Under the pieces are notes generated by a model. It was not told where the DNA came from. It made no database searches and saw only the letters and a program-made list of their open reading frames with translations. Shown here in pieces: positions 1 through 17,839 of a DNA stretch of 64,000 nt. Position 1 is the stretch's first letter; every line of letters starts with the position of its first letter. The translations under genes and the position numbers were made by a program. The DNA comes from Myripristis murdjan (Eukaryota; Chordata; Actinopteri; Holocentriformes; Holocentridae). The stretch is taken from positions 5,462,001 to 5,526,000 of the forward strand of contig NC_043998.1 of assembly GCF_902150065.1 (NCBI RefSeq). Reading direction: 5' to 3'.

Positions 1-175
1 TTTTGAATGGGACAGAATGCCTAATATGTACTGAGAGCATGTGTGCGTGACCGAATGTGTCTTTGGCAAAGGACATCGCCGCTATCCATTGTTCAGGCTC
101 AGTGAGTGTGCAGCAGCTCTAGCTGTGTCTGTGCTGTTTCATGGCTGAGAGTGTAGGTGCCATTCAGCTGCTAAA
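1..175 (-). other. snx11: snx11 3' UTR (partial)
   Basis: Sequence downstream of the snx11 stop codon on the minus strand. No minus-strand AATAAA is visible before the left edge, so the 3' UTR and its polyadenylation site continue outside the window. Confidence 0.6.
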
Positions 176-3100
176 CTAATGGACTTCCCCTTCATGGCTG
201 TCCTCTGAGACGTCTAAAGAGAGTGAACACAGGGTAACCTGATCTGTACATTTCCTATCAGATGATTCAGCCGTACAGTTGCTCTCTAGGATGTTAAAGT
301 CACTGTTCTCAGTCAAATCTGCACTCCCTGCTGACCCAGCTGACTCCAGACTTTTAGTCAAGGTACTGATGTCAGTCATGTATGGAAGGTCCTCGTCCTT
401 CGTGTCCATGGCCCTGTTGGTCTCCTCATTGTGCACGTCAGACATGCTCTCTGTCTCTACAGGGCATCCGTTCATCTGTAGCTCTGACACACCTCTGCTG
501 CTGGACTCTGAGTGAGTGGCCTCTTCAGAAGTCTTCATGTAACCATTTGCATTATGGACAGTCTCCTCTTTCTCATCACAGAGCACTTCTTCATCACTGA
601 CCTTGGCAATACTCCCATTTGAGGATGGCAGTGATTGACTATCCTCATCACTGTCCTCTTTGTTATTAGCCCCGACCAAATGTACGTCTTGTTTAACTTG
701 ATCTTGGTCCGCTGGAGGAACATGTTGAAGTGTGTCATCGCCATCACATTCTACCTCTGATGAACTGTACACATTGTGTGTCTCACTAATTGCTGACCAG
801 AGTGCCTCCTCATTTGTGCTCTCTGGGTCATCACTTTGTTTACTGTCTGGGTCCATCTGTCCATCTGAGCTCCGAGTCTCATCTGGACAGTCAGCTTCAG
901 AAATGTGGTCCTCCACTGAGCCGCTAACATTTTCTACAGCTTCAGCCTCAGAAATGACATGGTGTTGTAGAGCTGGCTTTTCAGAGCAGCTCTCTTCTAA
1001 AACTGGCTCCTCGGAATGCGCGTGGTGTTCTAGAACCTTCTCCCCAGAGCCAATCTCCTCGGAGGAGACATGTTCTAGAATCCTGTCAGAACAGATGCGC
1101 TGCTCCGGAACCTCTGGCTCACAGCGCAGCGCTTCCAGATTAGTCTCCCCAAGATCAGCTTTCTCCTGGGTGTCCCCATGAGGAACACTTTGATCTCTAG
1201 GATCTGTCTCTTTTGCTATATCTAATGTCATATGTCTCTCTGCTGTCTCCACACAGTCCTCCTCAATCACCCCCTCCAGTTCCAAACCACAGCTGTCCTC
1301 AGGGCCAACCCCCATGGGGGAGTGTACCTCTACTGGTGTCTGTATTTGACAACCCCTCTGCGAAGTCTGCTCTGCAAGTCCAGGCCCCTCCGGTGCTGGG
1401 TCATCCTGGCTTTCCCCCAGGAAAAAGGAAACCTCTGTTGGGCTGTACTGCTCAATGACAGCCTCTAGATGGCTGTTCTTCTGGAGGACCCTCAAGGAGG
1501 ACTTGCCAGAGTGGCTGAGCTGTAACTCTGTGTCTCCATCATGGAGTTCAGCGATACTCTCAAGAGGGTCAGCGTCACTTGAAGAGTGCAGTCCAGTGCT
1601 GGAGGTCTCTTTATTTTGTAGGGAAGGTAGATGTGGAGCTGGGCTGTGGATTGTGGAAGAGAGGAAAATACACTTACATTAACACATGCATACTGACTGG
1701 TGAGGAATTATCAGGCTGAATTTTATAATTTGCTAATAACAGAGAATCTGTTCAATTTTTTTCATATGCACTGGATATAATACTTCATGGCAAATGTCTG
1801 TATTCATGTTTTCAGTTTTTAAACTTTAAGAAATGACTGAAATAAACCTGAACTGATGACAAAACCTGATTATTAACAGAGACACTGTCATCCCTATCTC
1901 TCACATAGTGGGTGATTTGTTTATATATAACAGTAAGGATGGTAAGCAGGGAAAATGGTTGATTCCATATTAATAGTTGTTATAGTTTATGCCACCCGCC
2001 CTCATACCTCTCCATAGACTCATAGGGCACTGCAGTCAAACTGGGCTCCTTGATTAGGTCATCCTCCTGAGCCTGAGCCAAGCCTCGATTGGACGAGGCG
2101 TAGGTGAGGATGGCGTCCGTCACAGTGTAAGGGGTGTGGCCCTGCACGCAGTCCTGGATGTGGCCAACTGGCAGCTGAGTCTGGAGGAAGAGGTGGAGCT
2201 GGCTGTCGGACAGACATACTGTCATGTGCAGCACCCTGCAGACAAACACAAACACGGCCACACATGCATGTGCACATACACACAAGGGCACAGCTATAAA
2301 TATGTAAAAGGCAAATGTCTCATGTAACATGTAGCTTTCTTAATGCAACAGTTTTTTTTGTTTTTGTTTTTTAACAGCACATTAAATATTGGCATTAGTT
2401 TTCCTGAATTTCCCTGTGGGATGAATAAAGTATCTTCTATCCTATTCTATTCTACTCATTGTTTTTAAGGAAGAACTGACTTGTCCAGAAAGACCTGAAG
2501 GCCTTTCCTCCTCCTCTCCAGGAAGTCCACATTGCTGAAGGAGAAGAGGGACTTGCCAGGAAGGTCTGGGACTGGCCTGGAAGACACAATGAAAAAAACA
2601 AAACAAAAAACAATAAGTTTCAAAAGAACCAATCGTCTGAGAATAAACCACCGCACAGAGGATGAAGAATATGAAAAGCTTCAGGAGTCAGGAGTCAAAC
2701 ACGACTGACCAGCTGAGGTATCGACAAAACAAAAACACTCAGCAAAATTTGGCAGATTCATTCTGCAAAAGAGTGCCTTACAACAAGAAGGGCAACAGAT
2801 GGCAAGAAATAACAAATGTTGTCACCAGTTACATTGCAGTGGATATGGTGCCAATTCAAGCAGGCTAGAGAGATGGTTTCAAACAACTTTGACTACTTTG
2901 GACACCCTGGCCGGCCAGAAATATTTCAGTCATACAGCTCTGCCTAAACTGTATGATTCATGTCGCCAAACTCTGGAGCATAAACGGTTTTATATATTTT
3001 GTCACAACAACGGATTTAATAATATCATTAACAGTGTCTAGTATACTATTAAAAATATTGAGACAGTACAACACAAGACTTTTACAAACACATTTTTGAG

Positions 3101-5784
3101 GGATGCAAAATATTGTCAATTATCATTATCGGCAAAATCCCCTAAAATATCGAGATATTATTTTGTGTCAATAAATACAACTCAAATACAGAAAGGGGAA
3201 GTGGAAATTTTTCTGTCAGTTCTTGGAAAACTGCACAATTTTCCAAACATTCCCATCAAACAAGCCAGTTTCAAAGCAGTAGATTAACTGAGTGATGATT
3301 TCTTTCAGTGCACATCGTTGCTGAGCGGCACTGTAACACGTAGCTCTAAGATGCGTTGTGATGTAAAATTGCCTCTGGCCTAGAACCGACCACTGGTCTA
3401 AGATTAAAAGCCACTAGACCATTCACTCCTCTCATTTATGTGTTTGTTTGTCATATCCCCTTCACATTTTCTGTTGCCGCGGTGAAGAAAGTATAATAAA
3501 CAGGATTAACTGCCCGTACCCCGGGACAATAACAACTTACACCAAGCCAGCGTTCTTCTGAAGCTTCTTCTTGAGCCAGACAAACTCACTGTAGCGCCGG
3601 CGGACACACGACGTCTTGGCTGTGAAGGCCTTACTGTTGGTCTGTGAGTAAATAAAGAAGAACCAAGGCAATGTTCCATGATGTTGCAAAATGATGTGAT
3701 TATTTTAAAATCAGGATGACTTCACTATTTCCATGAGTGTCATTCTTTTGTGACTAATGTAGTGACCGGAATGACTCACATGGTCCAGCTGTTGAACTTC
3801 TTCAGAGTTTGTACAACACAGCATTGTGGCAGAACCAAACAATTATCACAGGGCAAAGTTGTTCCAATAATCTATGACACAGTCTAAACATGATGCATGA
3901 CAAGCCATAATCAATTACTAACTTTGTTGGAGGATTTTCACCTTAAATCAGATGAACACATTCCACTGCATGACAAAAGTCTTAAGAAGCGTCTATTGTA
4001 TAATATATCTCCCCTGACTCACCAAGCAACACAGCAAAAATCAAGAGAGAAAAATAGCTTAAGATTATGAAAGATTCGTTTTATATTGTGAATGAGTCAG
4101 ATTCTGTGTTGTGCATAAAATCTCTCTCTTGAGGATCTCTGACTATTCAAATCTCTCATAACATCTGAGAACAGAAAGGCGTTTTAAGTGAGGCTGAAGA
4201 ATGTAATCTATTGCCAAAATGGTAAAATGCTGGGCAAGTCTATACTATCAGTGCACTGACAGGCAACAAAAGTACTGAACCAAGTTTTGCCAGACGGGGT
4301 TTCTGGATAAACTTTGTCCCTCAACTGTCCAAGTGTGTTGAGATGAAATAACAAGAATCTACAAAAGCCACTTATCTGGACTTCCTGGGATTCTAAAAGT
4401 CTGACCAAACAGTGTGTACATTGTGTTTTATTAAGTGATTCTCTATTTTATCTGAGATGTGAGGACACCGTATCCTGTCTGCACCTGTCTGAAAAGCCCA
4501 AATCTCTATTCTTTTATTTTGTATTTATTTACCCACGTTGATTGGAATGTGCACAACACCTTGCCTCACACCCATTTCCTTGCACACAATATTAACATAA
4601 TGGTGCCCTACAAGATGAGGTGATGTCACGTGCGGTCACATGATCCTAGCCAATTTCATGACTCAGACTCACATAAGTGCAAACACACCCATATGTGCAT
4701 GGTGTCTCACTGCTGTGACAGCAATCTAAACCGCTGGCCACTGGCACAGAAACACTTCATCTACTGTCCATACAAAATGTAAAGAATCCATCTATTGTAA
4801 GATTTGGTTTGGTTAAAACTGAAATAGGTGAAGCAATTATCCGAATGTATTCCCTATGTTATGTTTCTAGTACCTTCCAAAGGAGCTGTAACATAGGACT
4901 GAATAGAAAACAGTTGGTTTGCAGATTAGTGTCCAAAAATAAGATTTTGCCAGCTAAAAGTAAAACAGTGTAACTAATAGGCTGCAAATAAATAAAAACA
5001 TGCTGAAAATGTTGGTCCCAGAAAAAGCTGATGAAAGCTCAGAGCTGAAATGCGCCCCTCTATGCCCACACAATAAACTGATGATATGCTGCACTATTTG
5101 TGAGCGCTGGTATTTCATTCTGTTGTCACAGGGAAAAAAAAGGTTTCAATCCGTTACACTAGTTAATTATAAATTCTAGTGTGGTAGGAAACTCTTTCCA
5201 TGTGCCTTCAAATGAGCACAGGCCTATATGATGAAATTAATCATTAGTAAAAAACCTAATACATTAAAATACACTCTGAAAATGAAATAAAAAAACAAAA
5301 AACAAACATTACTCCTCTGCAATTCGAACTAAAACCGACTACTTATCCCATGATGAAGATGAATTCTTATTACTCACATGAAGGAATATTTTATAGTCCA
5401 CATATGAATTCCAGGAGCCTTCATTTTGAACGCGGGGGTCTTGGACCCGCACGGCAATAAACTCCTAGAGGGGAGAAACAAAGACATCGCTTCACATGTA
5501 AAAACACTACAGTCAACATGTTTGTGTGTGTCAGGCTGGGTCATGGTAAGATTAACAGGCTGAGAATTAGATTACTGTAGAAGAAAACACATGCCTCCTT
5601 TGCCTTCATGCCGTGTTCCTTCTACGCTTTTTTTCTTTTAACAAATCAGTGGAAGCTTTGTTCCCTGGCATCTGTTTAGTGGAAGTTTATTTGTTCATGA
5701 ATCATTGAATGTATTTTTATAGAAGAATATTACAATTAAAATGGATGGGAGGCTACTTACATCTTCTTCGTGATTCCTGATCAT
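176..5784 (-). CDS. snx11: Sorting nexin 11 with a very long acidic C-terminal tail
   Basis: PX-domain sorting nexin, expected to bind PI3P on endosomes and act in endosomal trafficking. Coding exons, in transcript order: 5784-5761, 5464-5378, 3641-3541, 2576-2481, 2235-2008 and 1643-176. All have GT/AG borders and compatible phases, giving 667 residues. The PX domain spans about residues 8-125 and includes [14 protein letters not shown], the RRRY phosphoinositide-binding motif at 51-54 and the proline-rich PVPDLPGK loop. The extended-PX helices follow ([20 protein letters not shown]). Human SNX11 is about 270 residues and ends in LETVLEK; the matching LEAVIEQ here is at residues 238-244. A further 423 acidic, Ser/Glu-rich residues follow without a break in the last exon. 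Linkage to cbx1 separates it from the paralogue SNX10, which sits beside CBX3. The start ATG lies in a short first coding exon encoding MIRNHEED. Confidence 0.95.
2400..2456. repeat. Probable LINE 3'-end fragment in a snx11 intron
   Basis: The stretch reads as a 'TTTCCCTGTGGGATGAATAAAGTATCT' type terminus followed by degenerate TATTC/TCTAT units. Truncated LINE copies in teleosts often end like this. Only the tail is present; no reverse-transcriptase reading frame is visible nearby. Confidence 0.4.
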
Positions 5785-7873
5785 CCTACCGAACACTGCG
5801 CTGCACTGGAAACATCTGGAAAATCAAATGAAAACAGGGAAATGCAACCAGCCGGATCAAAGTTCAAAACGAGCACCTCGTCTTCACTGCTGTGTCAAGC
5901 TGATGACTCAACCTTCAAGGGAAAGGTTGCTCAACTAAAATCGACTGAGTCACTCGTGCGTCTTTTTTTCTTCTTCCTACCCTCACAGGAGCAAAGCATT
6001 AAGCATCTTAAGAGCTCTGTGGAAAGAGTGAGAAGCACGGATTTCCCTTGGAGTTATTCTCTTGTGTATTTCTATCCCTGTGAAAGCCACAGCTGTGTCA
6101 GAGCACAGCACTGTAAAATCTCAAGATTAGCCAGGTATGTACACCAAGACTGTGGCTGCTGGCACTGTCAAGATATCCTACTGGTGCTGACACTGTTATT
6201 TGATTAATTGATTAGTCTATCTACAAAAAATGATCACTTTAACCTTTTAGTATATCAGTTATTTCCTTTTTTCCTGGCCACAGTTTCACAAATGCTTAGA
6301 TATTCTTGGTTTCCTCTTATAAAATGAAATCTCTGTGGTTTTTTTTGGGATATTGGTCTTTCTGGACTTTCAGTACCTCATTTAGGCTTAAGTAATGCAC
6401 ATTCATTCATTGAAATTAACTGAATTCATGGATAATATGTGAAGTTTTTTTCCCATACTTTTTGGGGCATAGATATATCTTTTTCCATTTTACCGAACAT
6501 TATTGCTTATTAGTAATTGTTGGGTATTATTGTTAATATGATTTATTGTAGATTAACATTTCTTTGGCATGTAAGGGCCCCACCCCTGCTGTTGTTTTAG
6601 TTTCCTCTTCTGGTTAATAAAAGGCCTTATGTGTTGGGTGTTGGGTGTAATGCCACCCACAGCTGGTATAAAATTCAGATTATGTGTTTGTCAAAAGCTG
6701 ATGAAGACTTTGAGTCGATACACTCTGGGCTGCTGGGTTGCATATAGGCTTAAAGAATAAAATAACAGTATTATTTCACCTGATGACGGAGTGCCTTTGT
6801 TTTTCTTTCTACGGCTGTCTGCACCTTTTAGGGACAAATATCAAGCGAGACTTCCTGGATCTAGTGTTTTGCACTTTCACCTGCCCCAGTAAAAAGCACC
6901 GGTCATCTGAGCCACCAGAGCCATGCAGCACTTCCCTCTGCCACTGTAAACTATCAAGGCCTTGTTTGAATAGCACATTATAAAGTTACAACACATCCCA
7001 TAGACTGGTAAATGACTTAAATCCTACAACTTATGCACTATTTTTTTTTTCTTCTGCACAGACATAAGGGACTTTATATGTCTATATGTCAGAGATTAGG
7101 GCTTCAAACAGTAACCAGTGACCCAGAGAAGAAACTACTTTGCATCTACTTAACACAAGGGATGCACAATGTTGGATTTTCTGCCAGTATCAAATATCTG
7201 AATCCTAACCACAGCCATAAGCAGGGCAAGTTTAACTTAATTCACATATCAGCACGTCACATTGGCAGCAATTTTCATTTCAGGCCAATACCAAATTTAA
7301 TTTTAAAGCTGATACTGGCCGATACTATCATGTATCCCTGCTTAACACACTGGCAAATGTATCTTATAGAGCTAGTGGACAACTTCTCCAACCAAAAAGA
7401 TGAAAGTTATACTGACATAAATTCCTAGATGCAAACTGGTGGGGGGAATGGGTGACGGGGGCAGTTGTAGCCACAAAAATCGCTCAGAAATCATATGTAC
7501 TCCAGTTAAGAAGAAGAAAAAGAAACAACTTTTTCTCCGTGCATTGTGACTGTTGAGTTGCCAGACTGGATATGCCAGGCAGCTGGTAGGATAAACAAAA
7601 GGCACCGTCGTAGGCGGCAGGTAGTGGTGACTAAGGTTAATTTCTCAGCCTGCTGACACTGTTTGGGGGGAAAATAATAACTTGAGATAATCCTAAGTAA
7701 GACAACAATCAAGACAACAAGCTGAGTGCCATTAACCCCCCCTAACCAATCGGTTCGTATCGCAATCAACTCTTTCCTAAGTGAGCTGTCAACTGAGGAT
7801 TTACGTCCCGATGACTACATGGTCTGACTTCTGTCATTAAACTACACGATATTTACAGGCGACAGCCACTTAC
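5785..7873 (-). other. snx11: snx11 5' intron region
   Basis: Intron between the proposed non-coding first exon (minus-strand donor GTAAGT at 7868-7873) and the first coding exon, whose acceptor lies near 5796-5807. The exact acceptor among several CAG choices is not resolved. A 184-bp hAT-type MITE is the one clear feature. Stretches around 4.98-5.12 and 6.57-6.80 kb look like old interspersed repeats that I cannot assign. Confidence 0.5.
7157..7340. mobile_element. hAT-type MITE with an 8-bp target duplication
   Basis: The element begins AAGGGATGCACAATG and ends CATGTATCCCTG, so its ends form imperfect terminal inverted repeats of the CAGGGATGCA type, with an inner match around GCCAGTATC. 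It is flanked by identical 8-bp direct repeats, CTTAACAC at 7149-7156 and 7341-7348. An 8-bp duplication is the hallmark of hAT transposases. At 184 bp it carries no coding capacity and must have been moved in trans. Confidence 0.8.
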
Positions 7874-8080
7874 TTTCACAGGGTATCCGGTTGCTGTGCC
7901 GGCATCAGACCCGCCGTGGCTCTTGCTGTCACTGTTGTAGCCAAAAACAAAATTTTAAAACCCACAGGCGTGTTTTCCCTGCGAGCTGCTGTTTCCATTT
8001 TGCAAGTCAGAGCCAACGTCACTACGTCATCACACGAGACGCATCCGCTTCCGGACTGCGTGCGCGCGCGTTTGAGCCAA
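7874..8080 (-). promoter_or_regulatory. snx11: snx11 promoter and non-coding first exon
   Basis: This CpG-rich stretch lies upstream of a good minus-strand donor. It holds a CRE-like CTACGTCATC near 8023, an ETS-type CTTCCGG near 8049 and a CG-alternating GCGTGCGCGCGCG run near 8060. These are typical of TATA-less housekeeping promoters in vertebrates. The start site itself is inferred. Confidence 0.5.
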
Positions 8081-9825
8081 CTTATATTATGATTATTATT
8101 TTTTTATTTTTTAAAACTCCTGTGTTGAAGTGTCAGACGAACAAAATACAGCACCGGGTGGTATAAAAGCAGCAGCTCTAAGTGAACCGTGCCGTTCGGA
8201 GCGGCGATGCTTCAGAGAGGACAAAATGTTCCTGCGCGGAGACTGAGCAGGACACGCCTGTTCACTGAGTCCGTGCGGCGCCCGGGGACTGTGCGGGACA
8301 CACGCAGGCTGTCCACCGCTGCTGGGAACATGTGCCTCAAGGCAAGGCAAGTATTACAAAACGAGCAGGCCCAGGCTCACAGAGAGAGCCCCACACGCAC
8401 TGCCCCCGCTGCCCAGACGCGTCTGGACACGTGTAAAACATGGAAAACACACTGGAATGGGATTGAAGTGAAAGTGACCAAGAGGAGGACACCTGTTAAA
8501 ATGTTAGAATTGCCATTGGGCTGTTCACTGTATTCCCCTTTAAGTTGTATATACATATTCATGAAAGCTGCAGGTATAGGCCATATTGTATATGTTTTAA
8601 AAAAAACATATACAAACCTTGACTCCTTTAATTTAGACACTAGCCTATCACCACACCACTGCAAGAAACCAGGGGCACCCCACTATTAAATGTAGTTGCT
8701 CTCACTTTTATTGTAGTGTGCATAATTGTAATTTTAACATAAATATAGCTAATACAACGCAGTGTGTGTGGGCTATAAATTGTCAATTGTCATGTCACTA
8801 TAATTTATGGCTCACCACCAAAGTAGGGGTGTAACGGTTCAGCAAACCCACGGTTCAGTTTCCAGTGTTTTTTTTTAATTTGTCTTATTTGCAAAAATAA
8901 CACTAGTCTACTTACACTATTTAAAACACATATAAACATATTTTTATGGGATTCATCAGTTCATCAGCTTGGGTTGTGGTTGCATGGCTCTCACAGTGGA
9001 TGTGTTTGTCACCCTGCATATTTCATCTCCCAGTACAACATGATGTGAACACTCACAGTCGGGTGACACTCAGCTGCCCTGGAGGTCCAGCCGTCACTGC
9101 TGAGAGCTGTGAAGGTTGGTCGTGTTACATTTTGGTTTTACACCCTTACAACAAAGTCATATTTCACATTTAGGCATTAACATCCCCAACAGTAAATTAA
9201 TGCCTTGCTCTGTCCCTCATATCTGTATGGCTGATATGAAACCAGATGTTTCAGTTGAAATATGTTATGATTTTCTTATCTTATCTTATCTTTAATTGAT
9301 TAGGTAAGTGGACACTGCTGTGAGGAATTTGAATCCAAAGGTTAGAAACTGATTTAAAGGCAGACTATGCAGTTTCAAAGGGGAAGGCACTCAGCTCTCT
9401 GAAGATTATAACTTGGAAATGCCTCAGGGGTATCGGGAAAACTCTCTTACCTCATCATAACCCAAAATATAAGAACATTTTGCTGCATAGTTTATGTCTT
9501 TGTGTACATTATCTGTGAATTTGACATTGAAACATTAGATTCAAGACAGGCATTTAAAAGTGTTCCTTTAATTCTGTGGGTTATTAGTCTTGGTGTGAAC
9601 CCGATGCATTTTATCCTTCCTCTGCCTCATCCTTAACATTAGTAAACATGCGTAGTCCACCTTTAAGTGTACACTTGTCATCTTGGGACACCAATGAATC
9701 TGGTATCATATTTCCACTCAGTGTCCACTTTATCAGCTCTGCCATTAATTCTACCTTTAAGAAAGTTTATCATGTTCAATTTTTCTTGACATTGTAGAGA
9801 ATGTGTAAATCTAATTATATGTTTA

Positions 9826-9846
9826 TTAGGGTTAGGGTTAGGGTTA
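9826..9846 (+). repeat. Short interstitial telomere-type repeat
   Basis: About three and a half perfect copies of the vertebrate telomere hexamer TTAGGG lie in otherwise ordinary AT-rich intergenic DNA. Such short tracts are common double-strand-break repair scars or chance arrays. Confidence 0.75.
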
Positions 9847-10120
9847 GAGATGCTTCTAATTTTTTGTCCTCCCTATTCATATACACAAGGTGGACAGAAT
9901 AGAAGAAATGCCTCTTGATAAACTGCAGTCTAGTCCAACAGCAGCACTAATTATGAGCTCAATGCCAAACATAGAAGTGAATGAACACCTCTATTACTGT
10001 GACAAAAAGAAAACCTGAGCATTATAGGCAAGTAAACTAAAGTAAACTTTATGGCACAACAGTTAGATTGGATTGTATTAGACTGTACAGGTGGACCTAC
10101 TAAAGTGGCCACTGGGTGTC

Positions 10121-10122
10121 TG

Positions 10123-10182
<60 letters not shown>

Positions 10183-10200
10183 GCTATATAGCTATCTATC
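10121..10200 (+). repeat. (TCTA)n microsatellite
   Basis: About 20 tetranucleotide units, interrupted near the 3' end by TAGCTATATAGC. A poly-A run of about 22 bases follows at 10400-10421. Confidence 0.95.
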
Positions 10201-10680
10201 TAATTCTATTATTTCAATTAAATTTATATTCAAAGGCATGAGAAACTGACATTTACATATGCAGATAAGTACAAAAAATCTAAAAGAAAAAAATATAAAA
10301 ATTAATACTTTCCATTTGTAATCCATTCTGTCTCTCTCTTTGTCTCTTCCTCTATCAAGCTATGCAGACAGAAGTGTTGTATAGAGTGCAGAGCCTCTTA
10401 AAAAAAAAAAAAAAAAAAAAAGTGACAAATTCTCAACATCTGGCTGCTTCCCCCTGATAAAACACCGCCTGGTATTTAAGGTGTTTTTTTTTTTTTTCTC
10501 TCATGATTTTTCTCCTCTCCTCCCAGCAGCTGCCACAATCCGCCGGCCCATGAATCCAGCTCGGCTTTTCCTTACCCCATGTCCACCCAGATCTATAGAT
10601 CATAAAAACAGTGTTTGCCGACTCAATGTGCACTGATCGGGAAATCTATATGTTGTACACTTTGTGAACCTGCACATTCA

Positions 10681-10902
10681 TTTTCAGCGAGGAGGGCAAG
10701 CGGAGTTTTTTTCCCTCATACCAGACGGAGGGGGCGGAAACGATACATTTAGCGTTAGCCAAGCTCGTAGCTCAATATTTTGATAACAAACCAGTGCGGG
10801 AAAAAAAACACATCGGCACTGTTTGCGAGGCAGAGCCCACCGCGTTTTTAATTTTGTTTTGCGGCTTTACTTTGCAAACCGGTTAAAATTTGCAAGGATT
10901 GG
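10681..10902 (+). promoter_or_regulatory. cbx1: cbx1 promoter and probable non-coding exon 1
   Basis: This segment contains the GC-box-like GGAGGGGGCGGAAAC near 10726 and ends at a consensus donor GTGAGT at 10903-10908. No other donor this good precedes the first coding exon at 12299. The start site is not directly visible. Confidence 0.4.
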
Positions 10903-12304
10903 GTGAGTTTAATTTTGTCTTCCCTCCTCCCTCCAAACATGTGTTGTTTCGGTACCATTAACCGTTTGATTGTGCATGACTTCAATAGGTTAATGTGCAT
11001 ATCTCCGGTGTGAGGGTGAAGACCGAAACTGCGCTGCACGCCGTCGGAGACACGTTTCACCCTATGGTTCCCAGTAAACAGCCTAGGCATTAGCGAGAAA
11101 ACCCACCTGGAGAGCCATATATTAGTTGCTAACGCTAAAGCAATATGGAGGAAAAATACACAAGAGCGGGACGCTATCCCTCCGAGGCTTTGTCGTGTGC
11201 TGTTTTTCTCTTTACTTGCAAGCCTTGCGCATAAACCCCGTCAACTTGACAGCTAAGCAAAGGTAGATAGTCAAATCACGGCAGTCAAGCTACATGTGAA
11301 TAGCCACTAGATGAAAAGCGTGCTGATTTGTATTTTATTTTATTTTTTCTACCCCAGACTGTGCATTTGTAGCGTTACACTACATTAATGCTGCAAAGCT
11401 GCCGCCAGGTGTTGCAAGCCTCCCAAGCTCTGTTATTGATGCTGGATGGCAGAAGCACGACCACACAGCCTCACAGTCGGCTTTAATGTCAAGCAAATCA
11501 CGGCAAAATGTGAAGTAGCTAGTGTCTGCTGCAGCGTATGTGTTCAAGGGAATTAATAATAAATGTGGCTAGAGCCAATCTTCTCATGCGCTCCTGCCTA
11601 GACCCAATTAACCTGCAAACATTTACCCCCCCAACATATTTTAGAAAAGAGTCTACACACTGTCATAAGGTAAATGGTACATGGGTAACTTTAGGCAATG
11701 CAGATGAAGCTGTGTTACCCTCAGCAGTGGCAGGGAATAGGGATTGTTTTTATAACATAAATATGGGCCATACATATGGAATCTATCATGTAGAAAAAAA
11801 AAAGTTGGTAATAATTGCTGGCAGTCTACATTGCCTCAGAGTGTTGCCCATGTATCTTTGCAATAAATCCCATTCTCTCCAATGCTGTTCTCTCCTCTCT
11901 ACTTTATTGATTCCTGATTGCTTCCATCATGCCACAATCTTGACGCTGACCAGGAACCTGCTGGTCCCAAGGTCTACCTGATGAGTATGAGCCTGACTAC
12001 AGAATCCACTAACGATGGTCCCACTGTTACAGAAGGTTTAATATATCATTATTTTCTAACATAAATTTCTCTGTATCACTTGTCCTTGTTCGGTAAGGTG
12101 TATTTCAAGAGTCAAGAAGTGAATATATAGTACATGTCGACAAAGTGGCACTGTAAGTGTTTGTAATCCATTTCAAGCGCCAGTCGGCTCTGTGGTTTCT
12201 TATCCATCTGTGAACCAGACACAGTAAGTCCTGTCCCAAGCAAATGATATGTGTTTTTTTTTTTTTTAAGCCATGCCATTGAATTTTAACACTTTCAGGC
12301 ATAA

Positions 12305-17192
<4,888 letters not shown>

Positions 17193-17790
17193 CACAGGGC
17201 CAAGGGGGAGGGGAGAGGAAAGAAACGGTAGTTTTGAACTTAAATGTAGTTTGGACAGAGGCAAGCAAGACACCATTGGACTCCTTTGTCATTTTGTGTA
17301 GTATCACTCAATTGATTATACTTCTATCTGGATATGATCAAATTGTGTATATATACTTTAGGTTTGCTTGAGAAAACCCAAACCAGAAGAAATGTAAAAT
17401 GCAGTGTTACTTTTCTCAATATTGACTCCAGTTGCAGTCACATGGATACTGCAAGACCATTTTCACACAGCACTTGGTCCGGTGGTCCAAGGCATTTTGC
17501 TATGACATTGTATTGTGGAGGTGTGTAATCATTTTACTTCCATTACCGTATGTGCCATGTTTTTAATTTTTTTTTTTATTATTATTTTTTTTTAATGTAG
17601 GTGGTTTGGTGCTTTTGAGAGTTACCCATATTCATCCCTAGCTATTTTAAGATTTTTGGTGTACGGCTATGAAATCTTTGTAACCGTGATTCTGTTTAAT
17701 TTGTTCATTGGTAATCTTCTCATTGTAGTGTTTTTCATGAACATGTCTTGCTTGTCTGTTTTGGACAATAAACCACTTTTTGTTACTGCG
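17193..17790 (+). other. cbx1: cbx1 3' UTR and poly(A) signal
   Basis: Non-coding sequence after the stop codon, ending at an AATAAA signal at 17767-17772 followed by a T/G-rich stretch. No other signal of this quality is closer to the stop. Confidence 0.75.
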
Positions 17791-17839
17791 CTGTTTCATT
17801 CTGTTTCATTCCAACAATTTACCATTAATGACACCATGG

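Larger units (their letters stand above)
8081..10680. other. Intergenic region between snx11 and cbx1
   Basis: Divergent spacer between the two head-to-head genes. The first 350 bases are GC-rich and have an open frame of uncertain meaning. A repeat-like start with GGGGTGTAACGGTTCAG sits near 8827. (TTAGGG)3 lies at 9826-9846, a TCTA tract at 10121-10200 and a poly-A tract near 10400-10421. I see no coding exon with homology. Confidence 0.6.

Noticed and set aside
732-1181. A 149-codon plus-strand frame opposite the snx11 tail
   Set aside because: Low-complexity mirror of the acidic tail; the minus-strand frame joins the PX exons by valid splice sites, this one does not.
8189-8689. A 166-codon plus-strand open frame just upstream of snx11, in GC-rich DNA
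   Set aside because: No recognisable domain, it begins without an ATG until 8207, and composition changes sharply half-way. More likely a chance frame in a CpG-rich promoter flank, or a divergent non-coding transcript.
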